Assembly (NCBI GenBank): GCA_951812305.1
Contig: CATOSB010000001.1
Span: forward strand, 124,001-188,000
DNA: 64,000 bases
Direction: 5' to 3'
Origin: an uncultured Paracoccaceae bacterium
Lineage (GTDB): Bacteria; Pseudomonadota; Alphaproteobacteria; Rhodobacterales; Rhodobacteraceae
Part shown: positions 55,299-64,000 of the stretch, in pieces
How positions within the stretch are numbered: position 1 is the first letter of the stretch
Layout: each line of letters starts with the position of its first letter
Program-made: the position numbers and the translations under genes
Notes under the pieces: generated by a model
Seen by the model: the letters and a program-made list of their open reading frames with translations, nothing else
What the model was told of the DNA's origin: nothing
The model's database searches: none

Positions 55299-55384
55299 GG
55301 GTCAGCCCCCTTTTTGGTGGTGATTGAATGCTGATTGTTGATGTGCCCTACAAGGCCGCAAGGTCAAGCAGAAAGCGAAATCGC

Positions 55385-55933
55385 TTAGGCGACTTCGCTT
55401 CCATAAGCCGCGGCCTCTTTCAGAATATCAAACACATAACGCGCTACCGAACGAAAGCAGACAATCTCCACCGTATCGCTTTCGGTCATCCAGAACGCGG
55501 CAGGCACCTGAGCAAGTCTCGAACGCCGGATATCGCCTTGCGTGAAAGAACGCGGCGCGACATCAACGGGTGTCAGTTTGGCAAGCACGTCACGCATCGC
55601 CGACCCGGTGACCCGGAAATGTGCGCGCGCGTCAGAGACATTGGCGACAAGGGAATGCGCCTTGCCAAGTGATTTCGCCGCTTTTGCAACACTCGCTTCC
55701 GCAGTCGCATAATCGCAAAAAAGCAGTAACTCATCCGGCGACATCCACGCCGCGTTGCCGTCGATTCTGAGTTTCGCCGGAATGTTTGCACCAACGGCAG
55801 CTTTGACCGCCCGTTTCACGGCGGCAGAGCCAAGATCGCCGCGAAGCGTAATCATGCCGGTTGGGCCGATTTCCTCGACCCGACAGAATCCATCAAATAC
55901 CGCGCCACCCAAAGCGCTGACCGCCTCAGACAT
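55385..55933 (-). CDS. soxG: Sarcosine oxidase gamma subunit
   Basis: From the ATG at 55933 the product has 182 residues. It has LRIDGNAAWMSPDELLLF, NVSDARAHFRVTGSAMRDVLAKL and RSRLAQVPAAFWM, matching SoxG, a small GcvT-like subunit of heterotetrameric sarcosine oxidase. The start overlaps the soxA stop by eight bases. It ends the soxB-D-A-G run. Confidence 0.93.
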   Translation of the reverse strand: MSEAVSALGGAVFDGFCRVEEIGPTGMITLRGDLGSAAVKRAVKAAVGANIPAKLRIDGNAAWMSPDELLLFCDYATAEASVAKAAKSLGKAHSLVANVSDARAHFRVTGSAMRDVLAKLTPVDVAPRSFTQGDIRRSRLAQVPAAFWMTESDTVEIVCFRSVARYVFDILKEAAAYGSEVA

Positions 55934-58900
55934 TCTGCTTCTCCCCGTCAGGATCGTAAAACACAGGGCTGACAATGCGGGCCTGATACTCTTTGCCGTC
56001 GGTTCCGGGGAAGGTTAGAATGTCACCCATGCGGTCTGGGCCATGTTTCACCAGCCCCATCGCGATTCCCTTGTCCAGTGTGGGGGAGTGGTAAGTCGAG
56101 GTCACCCGCCCTTGTACGTTTCGCTGCCCGTTCACATTCTCTCCCGCCGCCACCGCATAGGCACCATCGGGCAAAACCGAACCATCGACAGTTTCCAAAC
56201 CCACCAATTGCCACCGATCCGGGTCGGTCATATGCACTCTTTCCTGCGCGCGCTTGCCAAGAAAATCATCCTTCTTCTTGGATATCGCCCAGTTCAGTCC
56301 CAGATCCTGCGGGATCACCGTGCCGTCGGTTTCATCGCCGATCATGATGAACCCCTTTTCGGCGCGCATGATGTGCAGCGCCTCGGTGCCATAGGGCATC
56401 GCGCCAAATTCTTCGCCCGCGTCCATCACCGCATCCCAGAATGCCTGTCCCTGATGGGCCGGCACCGCGATTTCATAGGACAATTCGCCAGAAAAGCTGA
56501 TCCGATAGGCCCGAACATCAAACCCGCCCAGATTTCCATCAATAAAGGTCATAAACGGCAATGCATCGCCGGACACATCCATGCCGCCCAGCGATTCCAG
56601 CACCTTGCGTGCATTCGGGCCAACCACGCCAACCTGCGCAAATTGCTCGGTCAGGTTCACGACCCAGACCTTCCAATCCCACCACTCGGTCTGCAGCCAT
56701 TCCTCCATATGCGCATGAATACGGTCCGCACCGCCTGACGTCGTGTGGCACAGGACGGTCTGATCATCGACCCGCGCAACCACGCCGTCATCTGACAGGA
56801 ACCCGTTTTCCGAACACATCAGCCCGTAACGACAACGCCCCGGTTTAAGCGTCGACATCATGTTGGTGTACATCATGTCCAGAAACTTGCCCGCATCCGG
56901 TCCTTTAACCAGCAGCTTTCCGAGCGTGGATGCATCAAGGATTCCAACGGCTTCCCGAGTGTTCTTCACTTCCCGATACACGGCTTCTTCCACGGATTCA
57001 CCTGCACGCTGATAGGTATAAGGCCGTCGCCAATGCCCGACCGGTTCCCAGAACGCACCATTGGTGTCGTGCCACTCATGCATCGGCGTCCGGCGCAAAG
57101 GCTGGAACGTTTCGCCGCGCGCTTCACCTGCAATCGCGCCCATTGAAATCGGGGTATAGGGCGGGCGGAAGGTTGTGGTTCCAGTATCGGGAATCGGATT
57201 GCCAAGCGCGTCGGACAGAACGGCCAGCCCATTGATGTTGCTGAGTTTCCCCTGATCCGTCGCCATGCCGAGCGTGGTGTAGCGCTTGGCATGTTCAACG
57301 CTTTCAAACCCTTCCTGCGCGGCCAGTTGCACGTCAGAAACCTTCACGTCGTTCTGATAATCCAACCACATCTTTTGGCGCAGTTTGACGCCAGCCTGCG
57401 CTGGCATCACCCAAACCGGCAGGATCGGTGTGGCATCTTCCTTTGTGGCCTTCGGTGCCGCCTTGGCGCGTTTCTTTTCACCCACTGTCTTGGCCGCCGC
57501 GCGCCCGACCGCATCCGCATCCGCAATGACTTCGGCGGTTCCCAAATGCCCAGATGCAGTTCCGGCGGGTCGGACGAATGGCATGCCATCTGCGTCGGTT
57601 GGGGCTCGTTCAGGATCAGGGCGGAAATGCGCTGCCGCCTCGTCCCAGATCAGTTTGCCGCCGCAATGTGACCACAGATGCACGATCGGCGACCAGCCAC
57701 CGGACATTGCCACAGCATCGCAATCGATTTCAGACAGAACCGCGCCGTCACCGGTTTGCGAACAGATCGCCACGCCTTCGACATGCGCCCGGCCCTTGAC
57801 CTTGGCGATGGCCTTACCGCGTTCAATCCGCAGGCCCAGCGCCTCGGCCTCGCGCACCAGCAGGCTCTCAGCATTGTCGCGCGGATCAATGATCGCTGGA
57901 ACGTCTAACCCGGCCTCGACAAGCGCCAGCGCTGTTCGATATCCGTCATCGTTGTTGGTCACAACCACGGTCCGGTCTCCCGGCGCAATGCCCCAATTCA
58001 CGACATAATCCCGTACCGCAGAGGCCAGCATGACACCCGGCACGTCATTTCCAGCAAAGCTGAGGGGTCGTTCAACTGCGCCGGTCGCGGTAACAATCTG
58101 GCGCGCACGTATGCGCCACAGACGGTGACGCGGACCCGACTTTTCTGCCAGATGATCCGTCAGCCGCTCATAGGCCAGCGCATAGCCGTGGTCATAAACT
58201 CCGGCCCCCATGCAGCGCGCCCTCAGCCGAACATTTGGCATCTTTTCAAGTTCTTGCAGAGTTTTATTCACCCAAACTTCGGCGGGTATCTCGTCAATCT
58301 CGGCCCCATCTACGACCGCGCGGCCACCCCAATGTGCGGATTGCTCAACCAGCAACACTTCCGCTCCCGCAGCGCCGGCCTGGCGTGCCGCCGCAAGGCC
58401 GGCAATACCGCCACCTACAATCAGCACATCGACATGGGTGTAGTAATGTTCATACGTATCCGCATCGCGATCTTTCGGGGCTTTGCCAAGCCCGGCGGAT
58501 TTGCGGATGAATGGTTCGAATACATGCTTCCACGCGGGCCGTGGGTGAATGAAAGTTTTGTAATAAAATCCAGCGGGTAGCAGTTTCGCGGCGTAATTAT
58601 TCAGCACCCCGACATCGAATTCGAGGCTGGGCCAGTGGTTCTGGCTTTCGGCTGTAAGACCGTCGAACAATTCCTGCGTCGTGGCGCGTTGGTTGGGTTC
58701 GAAATAACCGCCTTTTCCGAGATTCATCAAGGCGTTAGGCTCTTCCGGACCGCTGGCGACGACGCTGCGTGGGCGGTGGTATTTGAAACTCCGCCCCATG
58801 AGTTTCTGGCCATTTGCCAGAAGAGCCGATGCAAGCGTATCGCCGGGAAGACCTTTTAAGGTCTTGCCGTTAAACGAAAATTCGATCTTTTTTGAGCGAT

Positions 58901-58937
58901 CGATCAGGCGTCCGCCGACAGGCAATCTGCGGCTCAT
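55926..58937 (-). CDS. soxA: Sarcosine oxidase alpha subunit
   Basis: The product has 1003 residues from the ATG at 58937, which overlaps the soxD stop (ATGA). Order of domains: N-terminal ferredoxin-like domain (FSFNGKTLKGLPGDTLASAL), FAD/NAD-binding region (VLIVGGGIAGLAAARQAGAA), and C-terminal aminomethyltransferase (GcvT) domain that binds tetrahydrofolate (from about residue 600; GILDASTLGKLLVKGPDA). It oxidises sarcosine with SoxB and transfers the methyl group to tetrahydrofolate or releases formaldehyde. Confidence 0.96.
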   Translation of the reverse strand: MSRRLPVGGRLIDRSKKIEFSFNGKTLKGLPGDTLASALLANGQKLMGRSFKYHRPRSVVASGPEEPNALMNLGKGGYFEPNQRATTQELFDGLTAESQNHWPSLEFDVGVLNNYAAKLLPAGFYYKTFIHPRPAWKHVFEPFIRKSAGLGKAPKDRDADTYEHYYTHVDVLIVGGGIAGLAAARQAGAAGAEVLLVEQSAHWGGRAVVDGAEIDEIPAEVWVNKTLQELEKMPNVRLRARCMGAGVYDHGYALAYERLTDHLAEKSGPRHRLWRIRARQIVTATGAVERPLSFAGNDVPGVMLASAVRDYVVNWGIAPGDRTVVVTNNDDGYRTALALVEAGLDVPAIIDPRDNAESLLVREAEALGLRIERGKAIAKVKGRAHVEGVAICSQTGDGAVLSEIDCDAVAMSGGWSPIVHLWSHCGGKLIWDEAAAHFRPDPERAPTDADGMPFVRPAGTASGHLGTAEVIADADAVGRAAAKTVGEKKRAKAAPKATKEDATPILPVWVMPAQAGVKLRQKMWLDYQNDVKVSDVQLAAQEGFESVEHAKRYTTLGMATDQGKLSNINGLAVLSDALGNPIPDTGTTTFRPPYTPISMGAIAGEARGETFQPLRRTPMHEWHDTNGAFWEPVGHWRRPYTYQRAGESVEEAVYREVKNTREAVGILDASTLGKLLVKGPDAGKFLDMMYTNMMSTLKPGRCRYGLMCSENGFLSDDGVVARVDDQTVLCHTTSGGADRIHAHMEEWLQTEWWDWKVWVVNLTEQFAQVGVVGPNARKVLESLGGMDVSGDALPFMTFIDGNLGGFDVRAYRISFSGELSYEIAVPAHQGQAFWDAVMDAGEEFGAMPYGTEALHIMRAEKGFIMIGDETDGTVIPQDLGLNWAISKKKDDFLGKRAQERVHMTDPDRWQLVGLETVDGSVLPDGAYAVAAGENVNGQRNVQGRVTSTYHSPTLDKGIAMGLVKHGPDRMGDILTFPGTDGKEYQARIVSPVFYDPDGEKQNV

Positions 58938-59266
58938 GATGTGTACTCCCGCCAAGTCCAGCCGGGGCGCTTGGCAGAGATGGCCGCGCGGATTTCTTTT
59001 GGCGGTTCAGTAACTTGGGCCGAATATGTGCCAAAAACTTCCAACGTCACGGTACAACGCGCGGCGTGAAACCACTTGCCGCATCCATTGGCGTGGCGCC
59101 AGCGTTCGAAATGCACGCCCTTTGGATTCTCACGCTGGAACAAATAGTCTTCGAAATCAGCGTCTTGCGAGCCGGGACCAAAGCGTTTCAGATGCGCCTC
59201 GCCGCCGGGGTGAAGTTCCGTCTCATCGGCATCGACGCCGCAATAGGGGCAGTTCAGGATCAGCAT
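58934..59266 (-). CDS. soxD: Sarcosine oxidase delta subunit
   Basis: The 110-residue protein starts LILNCPYCGVDADETELH with the CxxC and His of the zinc site, and has DADFEDYLFQRENPKGVHFE and GCGKWFHAARCTVT. The start at 59266 overlaps the stop of the upstream methyltransferase pseudogene by seven bases. Confidence 0.95.
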   Translation of the reverse strand: MLILNCPYCGVDADETELHPGGEAHLKRFGPGSQDADFEDYLFQRENPKGVHFERWRHANGCGKWFHAARCTVTLEVFGTYSAQVTEPPKEIRAAISAKRPGWTWREYTS

Positions 59267-60085
59267 GTTTGGCCTGTCTGTAAAACGTCGGTATTGCGTC
59301 GGTCTTGCGTCGGTGCGATGGGCGATTGGCCAAGGAAAGCCAGAAGATCGGTCATCGCCACCGGGCAACGTTCGGGGTCGAGTGCGAAGAGATCATCGCG
59401 GAAGCGGAAGGTGGTCAACCCGGCCTCTGACAGCCGCGCGGCCACTTGCCCTTCATTCGCCTTGTCGCTGCCGTTGCATTCGATCAGCGCGGCGCGCAGG
59501 TCCAGCGAATTCAGGTCGACACTGTCAAGCACATTCAGTTCGAAACCTTCAACGTCGACGACCAGCAGGTCGAGTGTCATTATGCGCGCGTCCTTCAGAA
59601 TGGCACCGAGGGTTCGAACTGGCACCATCACCTCGGCCACATCGTGGTGCGGGTCGGTGGCATTGCCGTCGATGCGATGGCCACCGAGCACCTCGACCAA
59701 ACGATTGGCTTTCAGCGAGGCGCAGCCGCGCGCCCATGCGGGGTAAGCATCGCGCTGGTCTTCGGCGAGGTAGTAGAGCGTCATTTCGCCGGGAGTTTCA
59801 GCGACGGCGCAGTTGATTAACTGCACGCCCGGACGATTGGCGTGAAGCGCGGTGAGTTCGGCGAAATAAGCCGGGTGGGGTTCCGACCATCACACCCTGC
59901 CAGCCACCCTGTTCGATAAACGGGTGGATCGGGTCGGCAAGCTGGCCGTCATTGGCGCCGATTTGCGCGAAGCGCAGTGGGGCGTCGGCGGCTTTGGCGA
60001 CGGCGGCCAGACAAAATTCCTTCAGCACCTTTTTGGCGTGGAACGGGCGGTCGAGTTTGACGGTCTGATTTGTCAGGGCGTTCAT
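59260..60085 (-). pseudogene. FkbM-family methyltransferase, frameshifted, inside the sox operon
   Basis: The start MNALTNQTVKL (60085) reads through FAQIGANDGQLADPIHPFI (SAM-binding) to GWQGVMV. Near 59883-59884 one extra C (G on the coding strand) breaks the frame. The second frame continues with EPHPAYFAELTALHANRPGVQ and VVDVEGFELNVL, the FkbM core, and ends at 59260. A single-base indel is the only lesion, so either a recent pseudogene or a base-calling error is possible. Function in a sarcosine operon is unknown. Confidence 0.8.
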
Positions 60086-60131
60086 GCGGATGCCCCTGGC
60101 CCGGAAACAAGGCCCTCGGGCCGCCGTGCCA

Positions 60132-60326
60132 GCGCCTGCCCGTCCCGTCTCTCGGTGTTTGCAAAGCAAACACCTGCCGACAGTGCATTGCGTAGCAACG
60201 CAATGCGCGAGAGGCGGGCTGGCGCTTTCGCGAGGCTGCCACGCCGTTTCGATGGAAGATGTACGCCGCGGGATAAAACTGCCAGCCAAAGGCGTTGCAG
60301 CGCCACCCCACGGGCAGGCACTGGCC
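60132..60326 (+). repeat. Structured intergenic repeat, copy A (full form plus distal block)
   Basis: Outer arms GCGCCTGCCCG (60132-60142) and CGGGCTGGCGC (60215-60225) pair with one mismatch; CTCTCG/CGAGAG extend them inward. Hairpin 1 is GGTGTTTGC-AAA-GCAAACACC (60154-60174). Hairpin 2 is GTGCATTGCGT-AGCA-ACGCAATGCGC (60183-60208). A distal block (60294-60326) is shared with copy C. It lies between the FkbM pseudogene and soxB, i.e. inside the sox transcript. Confidence 0.8.
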
Positions 60327-60350
60327 CGACTTGTATTTGAGGCAAAAGAG

Positions 60351-61595
60351 TCAATGCGCCACCCCCGCCGCCACACTCTCGTCAATGAACCGTCCCTCAC
60401 GGAACCGGTCCAGCGAGAACTCGTCGGCCAATGGCGACGATCCGTTCGCCATCAGCTCTGCCATCGCCCAGCCTGATCCGGGAATAGACTTGAACCCGCC
60501 GGTGCCCCAGCCGCAGTTGATGTACACGCCATCGACCGGCGTCTTGGACAGGATCGGAGAACGATCCCCGGTCATGTCCACGATGCCGCCCCATTGGCGC
60601 AGCATTTTTAGGCGCGAGATCATCGGGAAGGTCTCGACCAGCGCGCGCACAGTTTCCTCGATATGGTGGAAGCTGCCGCGCTGGGTGTAGTTGTTGAAGC
60701 CGTCCGCGCCGCCCCCGATGACCATTTCACCCTTATCCGACTGGCTCATATAGCCATGCACCGTGTTGGCCATCACGACCACGTCCATGCAGGGCTTGAT
60801 CGGCTCGGAAACCAGCGCCTGCAGGGCGACGGATTCGATGGGCAACCGGAACCCGGCCATATCGGCAAGTTGCCCGGAATGGCCCGCCACGACCATCCCG
60901 AGCTTGGAACAGCCAATGGTGCCGCGATTGGTGTTGACGGCGGTGACCGCGCCGTCGGTGGTTTCCACCCCGGTCACCTCACATTTCTGGATGATGTGCA
61001 TCCCCATCGCCGAGCAGGCCCGTGCATAGCCCCAGGCGACAGCATCGTGGCGCGCCGTGCCACCTCGCGCCTGCCAGAGCGCGCCGAGCACGGGATAGCG
61101 GGGGCCGTCAAGGCAGATGATCGGGCAAAGCTCTTTCACGCGCGAAGGCGTGATATATTCGGTCGTCACGCCCTGCAGCGCATTGGCATGGGCGGTGCGC
61201 TTGTAACCGCGAACCTCGTGTTCTGTCTGCGCCAGCATCATCACACCGCGGGGGCTGAACATGACGTTGTAATTCAGGTCCTGCGAGAGCGTTTCATAAA
61301 GCGAACGCGCCTTTTCATAGATCGCGGCGGAAGCGTCCTGAAGATAGTTCGAGCGGATAATTGTGGTGTTGCGGCCCGTGTTGCCGCCACCCAGCCAGCC
61401 TTTTTCAAGCACCGCCACATTGGTAATGCCGAAATTCTTGCCGAGGTAATATGCGGTGGCCAGCCCATGCCCACCCGCACCGACGATGATCACGTCGTAT
61501 TTCGGCCGCGGCTCTGGATTACCCCATGCGCGTTCCCAGCCCATGTGGTCGCGAATGGCCTCTCGGGCGATGGCAAAGGCAGAGTAACGCTTCAT
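60351..61595 (-). CDS. soxB: Sarcosine oxidase beta subunit
   Basis: From the ATG at 61595 the product has 414 residues. YDVIIVGAGGHGLATAYYLG is the FAD-binding fold, LEKGWLGGGNTGRNTTIIRSNY is typical of SoxB, and GGTARHDAVAWGYAR carries His183, the candidate for covalent flavin attachment. It is the first gene of the sox operon; a 265-base spacer with a structured repeat separates it from the next gene. Confidence 0.96.
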   Translation of the reverse strand: MKRYSAFAIAREAIRDHMGWERAWGNPEPRPKYDVIIVGAGGHGLATAYYLGKNFGITNVAVLEKGWLGGGNTGRNTTIIRSNYLQDASAAIYEKARSLYETLSQDLNYNVMFSPRGVMMLAQTEHEVRGYKRTAHANALQGVTTEYITPSRVKELCPIICLDGPRYPVLGALWQARGGTARHDAVAWGYARACSAMGMHIIQKCEVTGVETTDGAVTAVNTNRGTIGCSKLGMVVAGHSGQLADMAGFRLPIESVALQALVSEPIKPCMDVVVMANTVHGYMSQSDKGEMVIGGGADGFNNYTQRGSFHHIEETVRALVETFPMISRLKMLRQWGGIVDMTGDRSPILSKTPVDGVYINCGWGTGGFKSIPGSGWAMAELMANGSSPLADEFSLDRFREGRFIDESVAAGVAH

Positions 61596-61749
61596 GACTG
61601 GCAGCTCCCTCGCGCGCAGGCGCGGCTGGCCGTGGTATGGAATCAACGCAAGCAATTGCCAAGACTGTCCGCGCCGCTTGGAGGGAATATTGCGACATGG
61701 CGTGCATTTGATCGCAGATGGGCTTTTGTCAGGCGCATTGGGTCGCTAG

Positions 61750-63006
61750 ATGGGGTCCATGATCTGGGATCTGATATTATTTTGGGCGGTCGCGGTGCTT
61801 TTGACCTTGGCGGTTGTGGGCTTGCTTGCGCTGGCCGTTCTGCGGGCGCGGTCGGACGCGCCCGCAGAGGCGCATGACGTTTCGGTCTATCGCGACCAGC
61901 TGAAAGAGGTGGAGCGTGATCTGGCACGTGGCGTGATCGGCGCGGAGGAAGCGGACCGCGTGCGCCTGGAGGTGTCGCGGCGGCTTTTGGAGGCTGACAA
62001 GGCGGCGCAAACGACGGGCGATCTTTTTGCAACCCCTGCCCCGGCGTCGCGGGCCTTGGTCTTGGTGATTGCGGTTTCGGTTCTTTTGGGTGCGGGCGGG
62101 GTATATTCCATGCTTGGCGCGCCTGCGATGCCGGACCAGCCACTGAAGACGCGATTGGCGGATGCCGATGCGATGCGCGACAGTCGCCCGTCACAGGAAA
62201 CGTTTGAATTACGCACTGCGCGAACGTTTGAGCCACCGGAAAACGCTGATCCCGCCTTTTTGGAGTTGATGGAGAAGCTGCGCACGGCAGTTGAGGAAAA
62301 CCCCGACGATTTGCAGGGGCAGCATTTGCTGGCCCGCAACGAGGCGGTACTTGGCAATTTCCGTGCGGCGCATCCGGCAATGGCACGACTGATCGCGCTA
62401 AAGGATGAGGAGGCGACATCGGCCGACTGGGCGACCTATGCCGATTTGCTGGTGTTGTCGGTTGACGGATATGTCTCGCCTGAGGCGGAGGCAGCAGCAT
62501 TGAAGGCGCTGGAACTGGAGCCCCGAAACGGCACCGCGCGGTATTATCTGGGGCTTTTGGAGGCGCAGAACGCGCGGCCCGACAAGGCGCTGGCTATCTG
62601 GGACCAGTTGTTGCGCGAAAGCACGGGCGAGGCGCCGTGGGTGCCCCCGATTCTGGCACAAATCGAGGGCGCGGCGCAGGCAGCGGGCGTGCGGTATTCG
62701 CCACCCTCCTTCACCAGACCGGATATGCCCGGACCAAGCCAGGAGGACATCGAAGCTGTGGGAGAAATGGAGGCCGAAGATCGGCAGGCCATGATCCGGG
62801 GGATGGTGGATGGTCTGGCAGAACGGCTGGCCGAAGAAGGTGGCAGCGCGGACGAATGGGCGCGGCTGGTGAACGCGTTGGGCGTTTTGGGTGATCAGGA
62901 GCGCGCGGCCAATATCTGGGCGGAAGCGCAGGACGTGTTCGCAGCCGAACCGCAAGGATTGGCGATGATCCGCGAGGCGGCAATCGCGGCGTGTGTGGCA
63001 GAGTGA
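61750..63006 (+). CDS. ccmI: c-type cytochrome biogenesis protein CcmI
   Basis: The 418-residue product has two membrane helices (about 8-32 and 97-117) with a cytoplasmic loop containing VYRDQLKEVERDLARGVIGAEE (leucine-zipper-like segment of CcmI), and a periplasmic TPR-like domain (about 160-418) that binds apocytochrome c. It chaperones apocytochromes for haem attachment, which the three cytochromes at 6.9-13.2 kb would need. The stop overlaps the ruvX start (GTGA). Confidence 0.93.
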   Translation: MGSMIWDLILFWAVAVLLTLAVVGLLALAVLRARSDAPAEAHDVSVYRDQLKEVERDLARGVIGAEEADRVRLEVSRRLLEADKAAQTTGDLFATPAPASRALVLVIAVSVLLGAGGVYSMLGAPAMPDQPLKTRLADADAMRDSRPSQETFELRTARTFEPPENADPAFLELMEKLRTAVEENPDDLQGQHLLARNEAVLGNFRAAHPAMARLIALKDEEATSADWATYADLLVLSVDGYVSPEAEAAALKALELEPRNGTARYYLGLLEAQNARPDKALAIWDQLLRESTGEAPWVPPILAQIEGAAQAAGVRYSPPSFTRPDMPGPSQEDIEAVGEMEAEDRQAMIRGMVDGLAERLAEEGGSADEWARLVNALGVLGDQERAANIWAEAQDVFAAEPQGLAMIREAAIAACVAE

Positions 63007-63479
63007 TCTGCGAGGCGATCGAGGATTTTGCCGAGACCCTGAAACCCGGTTGCGCCATTGCCGGGCTTGATCTTGGCACGGTAACGATTGGAGTGGCGGT
63101 TTCGGATGGGCTTCTGACAGTTGCGACGCCGCTCGAAACGATCAAGCGCAAGAAGTTCAAAGCAGATGCTGCGCGGCTGCTGGAGATTTCTGATGACAGG
63201 TCGCTCAGTGGGTTCGTTCTGGGGCTGCCGTTCAACATGGACGGCTCCGAGGGGCCAAGATGCCAGTCGACGCGGGCATTTGCCCGCAATCTGGCCGGGA
63301 TGACAGACCTGCCGATCACCTTCTGGGACGAACGATTATCGACCGTTGCCGTCGAACGGGCGCTGTTGGAGGCGGATACGTCACGAAAACGTCGCGGCGA
63401 GGTCATAGATCATGTCGCCGCCGGGTTTATCCTGCAAGGCGCGCTGGACAGGCTGCGCCATTTAAGGACGAGCGGGTGA
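63003..63479 (+). CDS. ruvX: Putative Holliday junction resolvase (YqgF/RuvX)
   Basis: The GTG at 63003 overlaps the ccmI stop and gives 158 residues. AGLDLGTVTIGVAVSD is the RNase H-like start, VLGLPFNMDGSEGPR, FWDERLSTVAVE and EVIDHVAAGFILQG are the other YqgF blocks. It is involved in 16S rRNA 5'-end maturation or junction resolution. Confidence 0.93.
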   Translation: MICEAIEDFAETLKPGCAIAGLDLGTVTIGVAVSDGLLTVATPLETIKRKKFKADAARLLEISDDRSLSGFVLGLPFNMDGSEGPRCQSTRAFARNLAGMTDLPITFWDERLSTVAVERALLEADTSRKRRGEVIDHVAAGFILQGALDRLRHLRTSG

Positions 63480-63730
63480 AAGACGACGACATCTGGAACC
63501 GGGCCGAGATCGAAAGCCCTTGTGTGCGCGTCTGTGTGGTTCATCCCGAGGCACGCATCTGTACCGGCTGTATGCGCACGATGGAAGAAATCGCGCAGTG
63601 GTCGCGGATGCCGCCGGAAAAACGCCGAGCGGTGATGGATGAACTGCCCTCACGAGAGCCACTTTTGCGGAGGCGACGGGGCGGACGCGCCGCGCGGCTG
63701 GAAAAGTCGCGGCGTGGTTCGGCAGGTTAA
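63476..63730 (+). CDS. DUF1289 family small protein
   Basis: The GTG at 63476 overlaps the ruvX stop and gives 84 residues with SPCVRVCVVHPEARICTGC and MRTMEEIAQWSRM, the Cys-rich DUF1289 pattern (four Cys likely binding metal), plus an Arg-rich tail. Function is unknown. It is the third gene of ccmI-ruvX-DUF1289. Confidence 0.88.
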   Translation: MKDDDIWNRAEIESPCVRVCVVHPEARICTGCMRTMEEIAQWSRMPPEKRRAVMDELPSREPLLRRRRGGRAARLEKSRRGSAG

Positions 63731-63936
63731 GTTCGGTTGCTGCTGGTTTATCCCGGTTCTGTGATTGATCTGAAAATGGTTGGCGGCCCGCGAAACCTTC
63801 TGGCAATCCGACGTGAGAGATTATTCTTTGCGTGGTGACTCGAAGATTGGGTATTATGCGAGACTGACACCGCTGGCCAGAAACCCGGCAGGCACGCAAT
63901 CGCAAAACGTTACCCGGAATTCGGAGAACAACAAGT

Positions 63937-64000
63937 TTGAATTTCCTTGATCCTCAGGATTGGAGCTTTCCGGTTCCAATCGCCTACGGCCCCGGTCGGT
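63937..64000 (+). CDS. Start of a probable iron-containing alcohol dehydrogenase (runs off the window)
   Basis: The TTG at 63937 is preceded by GGAG ten bases upstream. The 21 visible residues NFLDPQDWSFPVPIAYGPGR resemble the N-terminus of iron-containing alcohol dehydrogenases, but the fragment is too short to be sure. The 206 bases before it (63731-63936) hold no recognised gene. Confidence 0.45.
   Translation, partial: MNFLDPQDWSFPVPIAYGPGR

Noticed and set aside
60082..60400. Small open frames over the repeat at 60.1-60.3 kb as a protein gene
   Set aside because: The stretch is a structured repeat with hairpins that recurs elsewhere; the frames are not conserved between copies.

Overview
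The window looks like chromosome of a marine-type alphaproteobacterium of the Rhodobacterales (Roseobacter group). This is inferred from the high G+C coding style, the heterotetrameric sarcosine oxidase operon, the neighbourhood pyrB / PH-domain pair / pyrC-like / plsY, the sulfatase and tripartite tricarboxylate transporter genes, and the ccmI-ruvX-DUF1289 order. No rRNA, tRNA or CRISPR array was seen.

Layout. (1) 1-5.3 kb, minus strand: a LysR regulator, a two-subunit hydantoinase/oxoprolinase (HyuA, HyuB) and the start of an FAD amine oxidase. (2) 5.5-15.1 kb, plus strand: a tight cluster of an old-yellow-enzyme-type flavoprotein with a C-terminal Cys cluster, a di-haem membrane-anchored cytochrome c, a small four-helix membrane protein, a second di-haem cytochrome, a 961-residue RoxA-like di-haem cytochrome and a GMC-type FAD oxidoreductase. 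I could not assign this cluster to a known pathway; it is the best candidate for an undescribed system. (3) 15.3-22.2 kb, minus strand: an RND efflux permease and its adaptor, moaB, a metallophosphoesterase and a family-4-like uracil-DNA glycosylase. (4) 22.4-26.3 kb, plus strand: pyrB, two PH-domain membrane proteins, a dihydroorotase homologue that has lost its metal ligands, and plsY. (5) 26.5-34.0 kb: a divergon around a MarR regulator, with tctC-tctB-tctA-sulfatase on one side and marR-sulfatase-metallo-hydrolase on the other.

(6) 35.7-53.9 kb is an insertion-sequence graveyard: an IS256 remnant, a 3' IS66 fragment, an ISAs1 element split by an IS66, an IS982 element (with an extra cargo gene) split by a second IS66, a second intact IS982, a third IS66 and an IS630. 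Target duplications can be read for most of them. Host genes between them are intact (mdh, greA, a two-helix membrane protein, a VOC protein), trimmed (tauE) or broken (a LysM/solute-binding gene, soxR, a lipoprotein). (7) 54.7-61.6 kb, minus strand: sodB, then soxB-[FkbM pseudogene]-soxD-soxA-soxG for sarcosine oxidation. (8) 61.7-64.0 kb, plus strand: ccmI, ruvX, a DUF1289 gene and the start of a probable iron-containing alcohol dehydrogenase.

Three intergenic copies of a structured repeat (26.36, 34.04 and 60.13 kb) share an outer stem. Two of them carry two inner hairpins whose stems differ by compensatory base changes, which points to conserved folding. Functionally, HyuAB plus the amine oxidases (N-methylhydantoin-like compounds to sarcosine to glycine), the sulfatase/TTT divergon and the cytochrome/GMC cluster suggest a scavenger of dissolved organic nitrogen, sulfate esters and reduced organic compounds.
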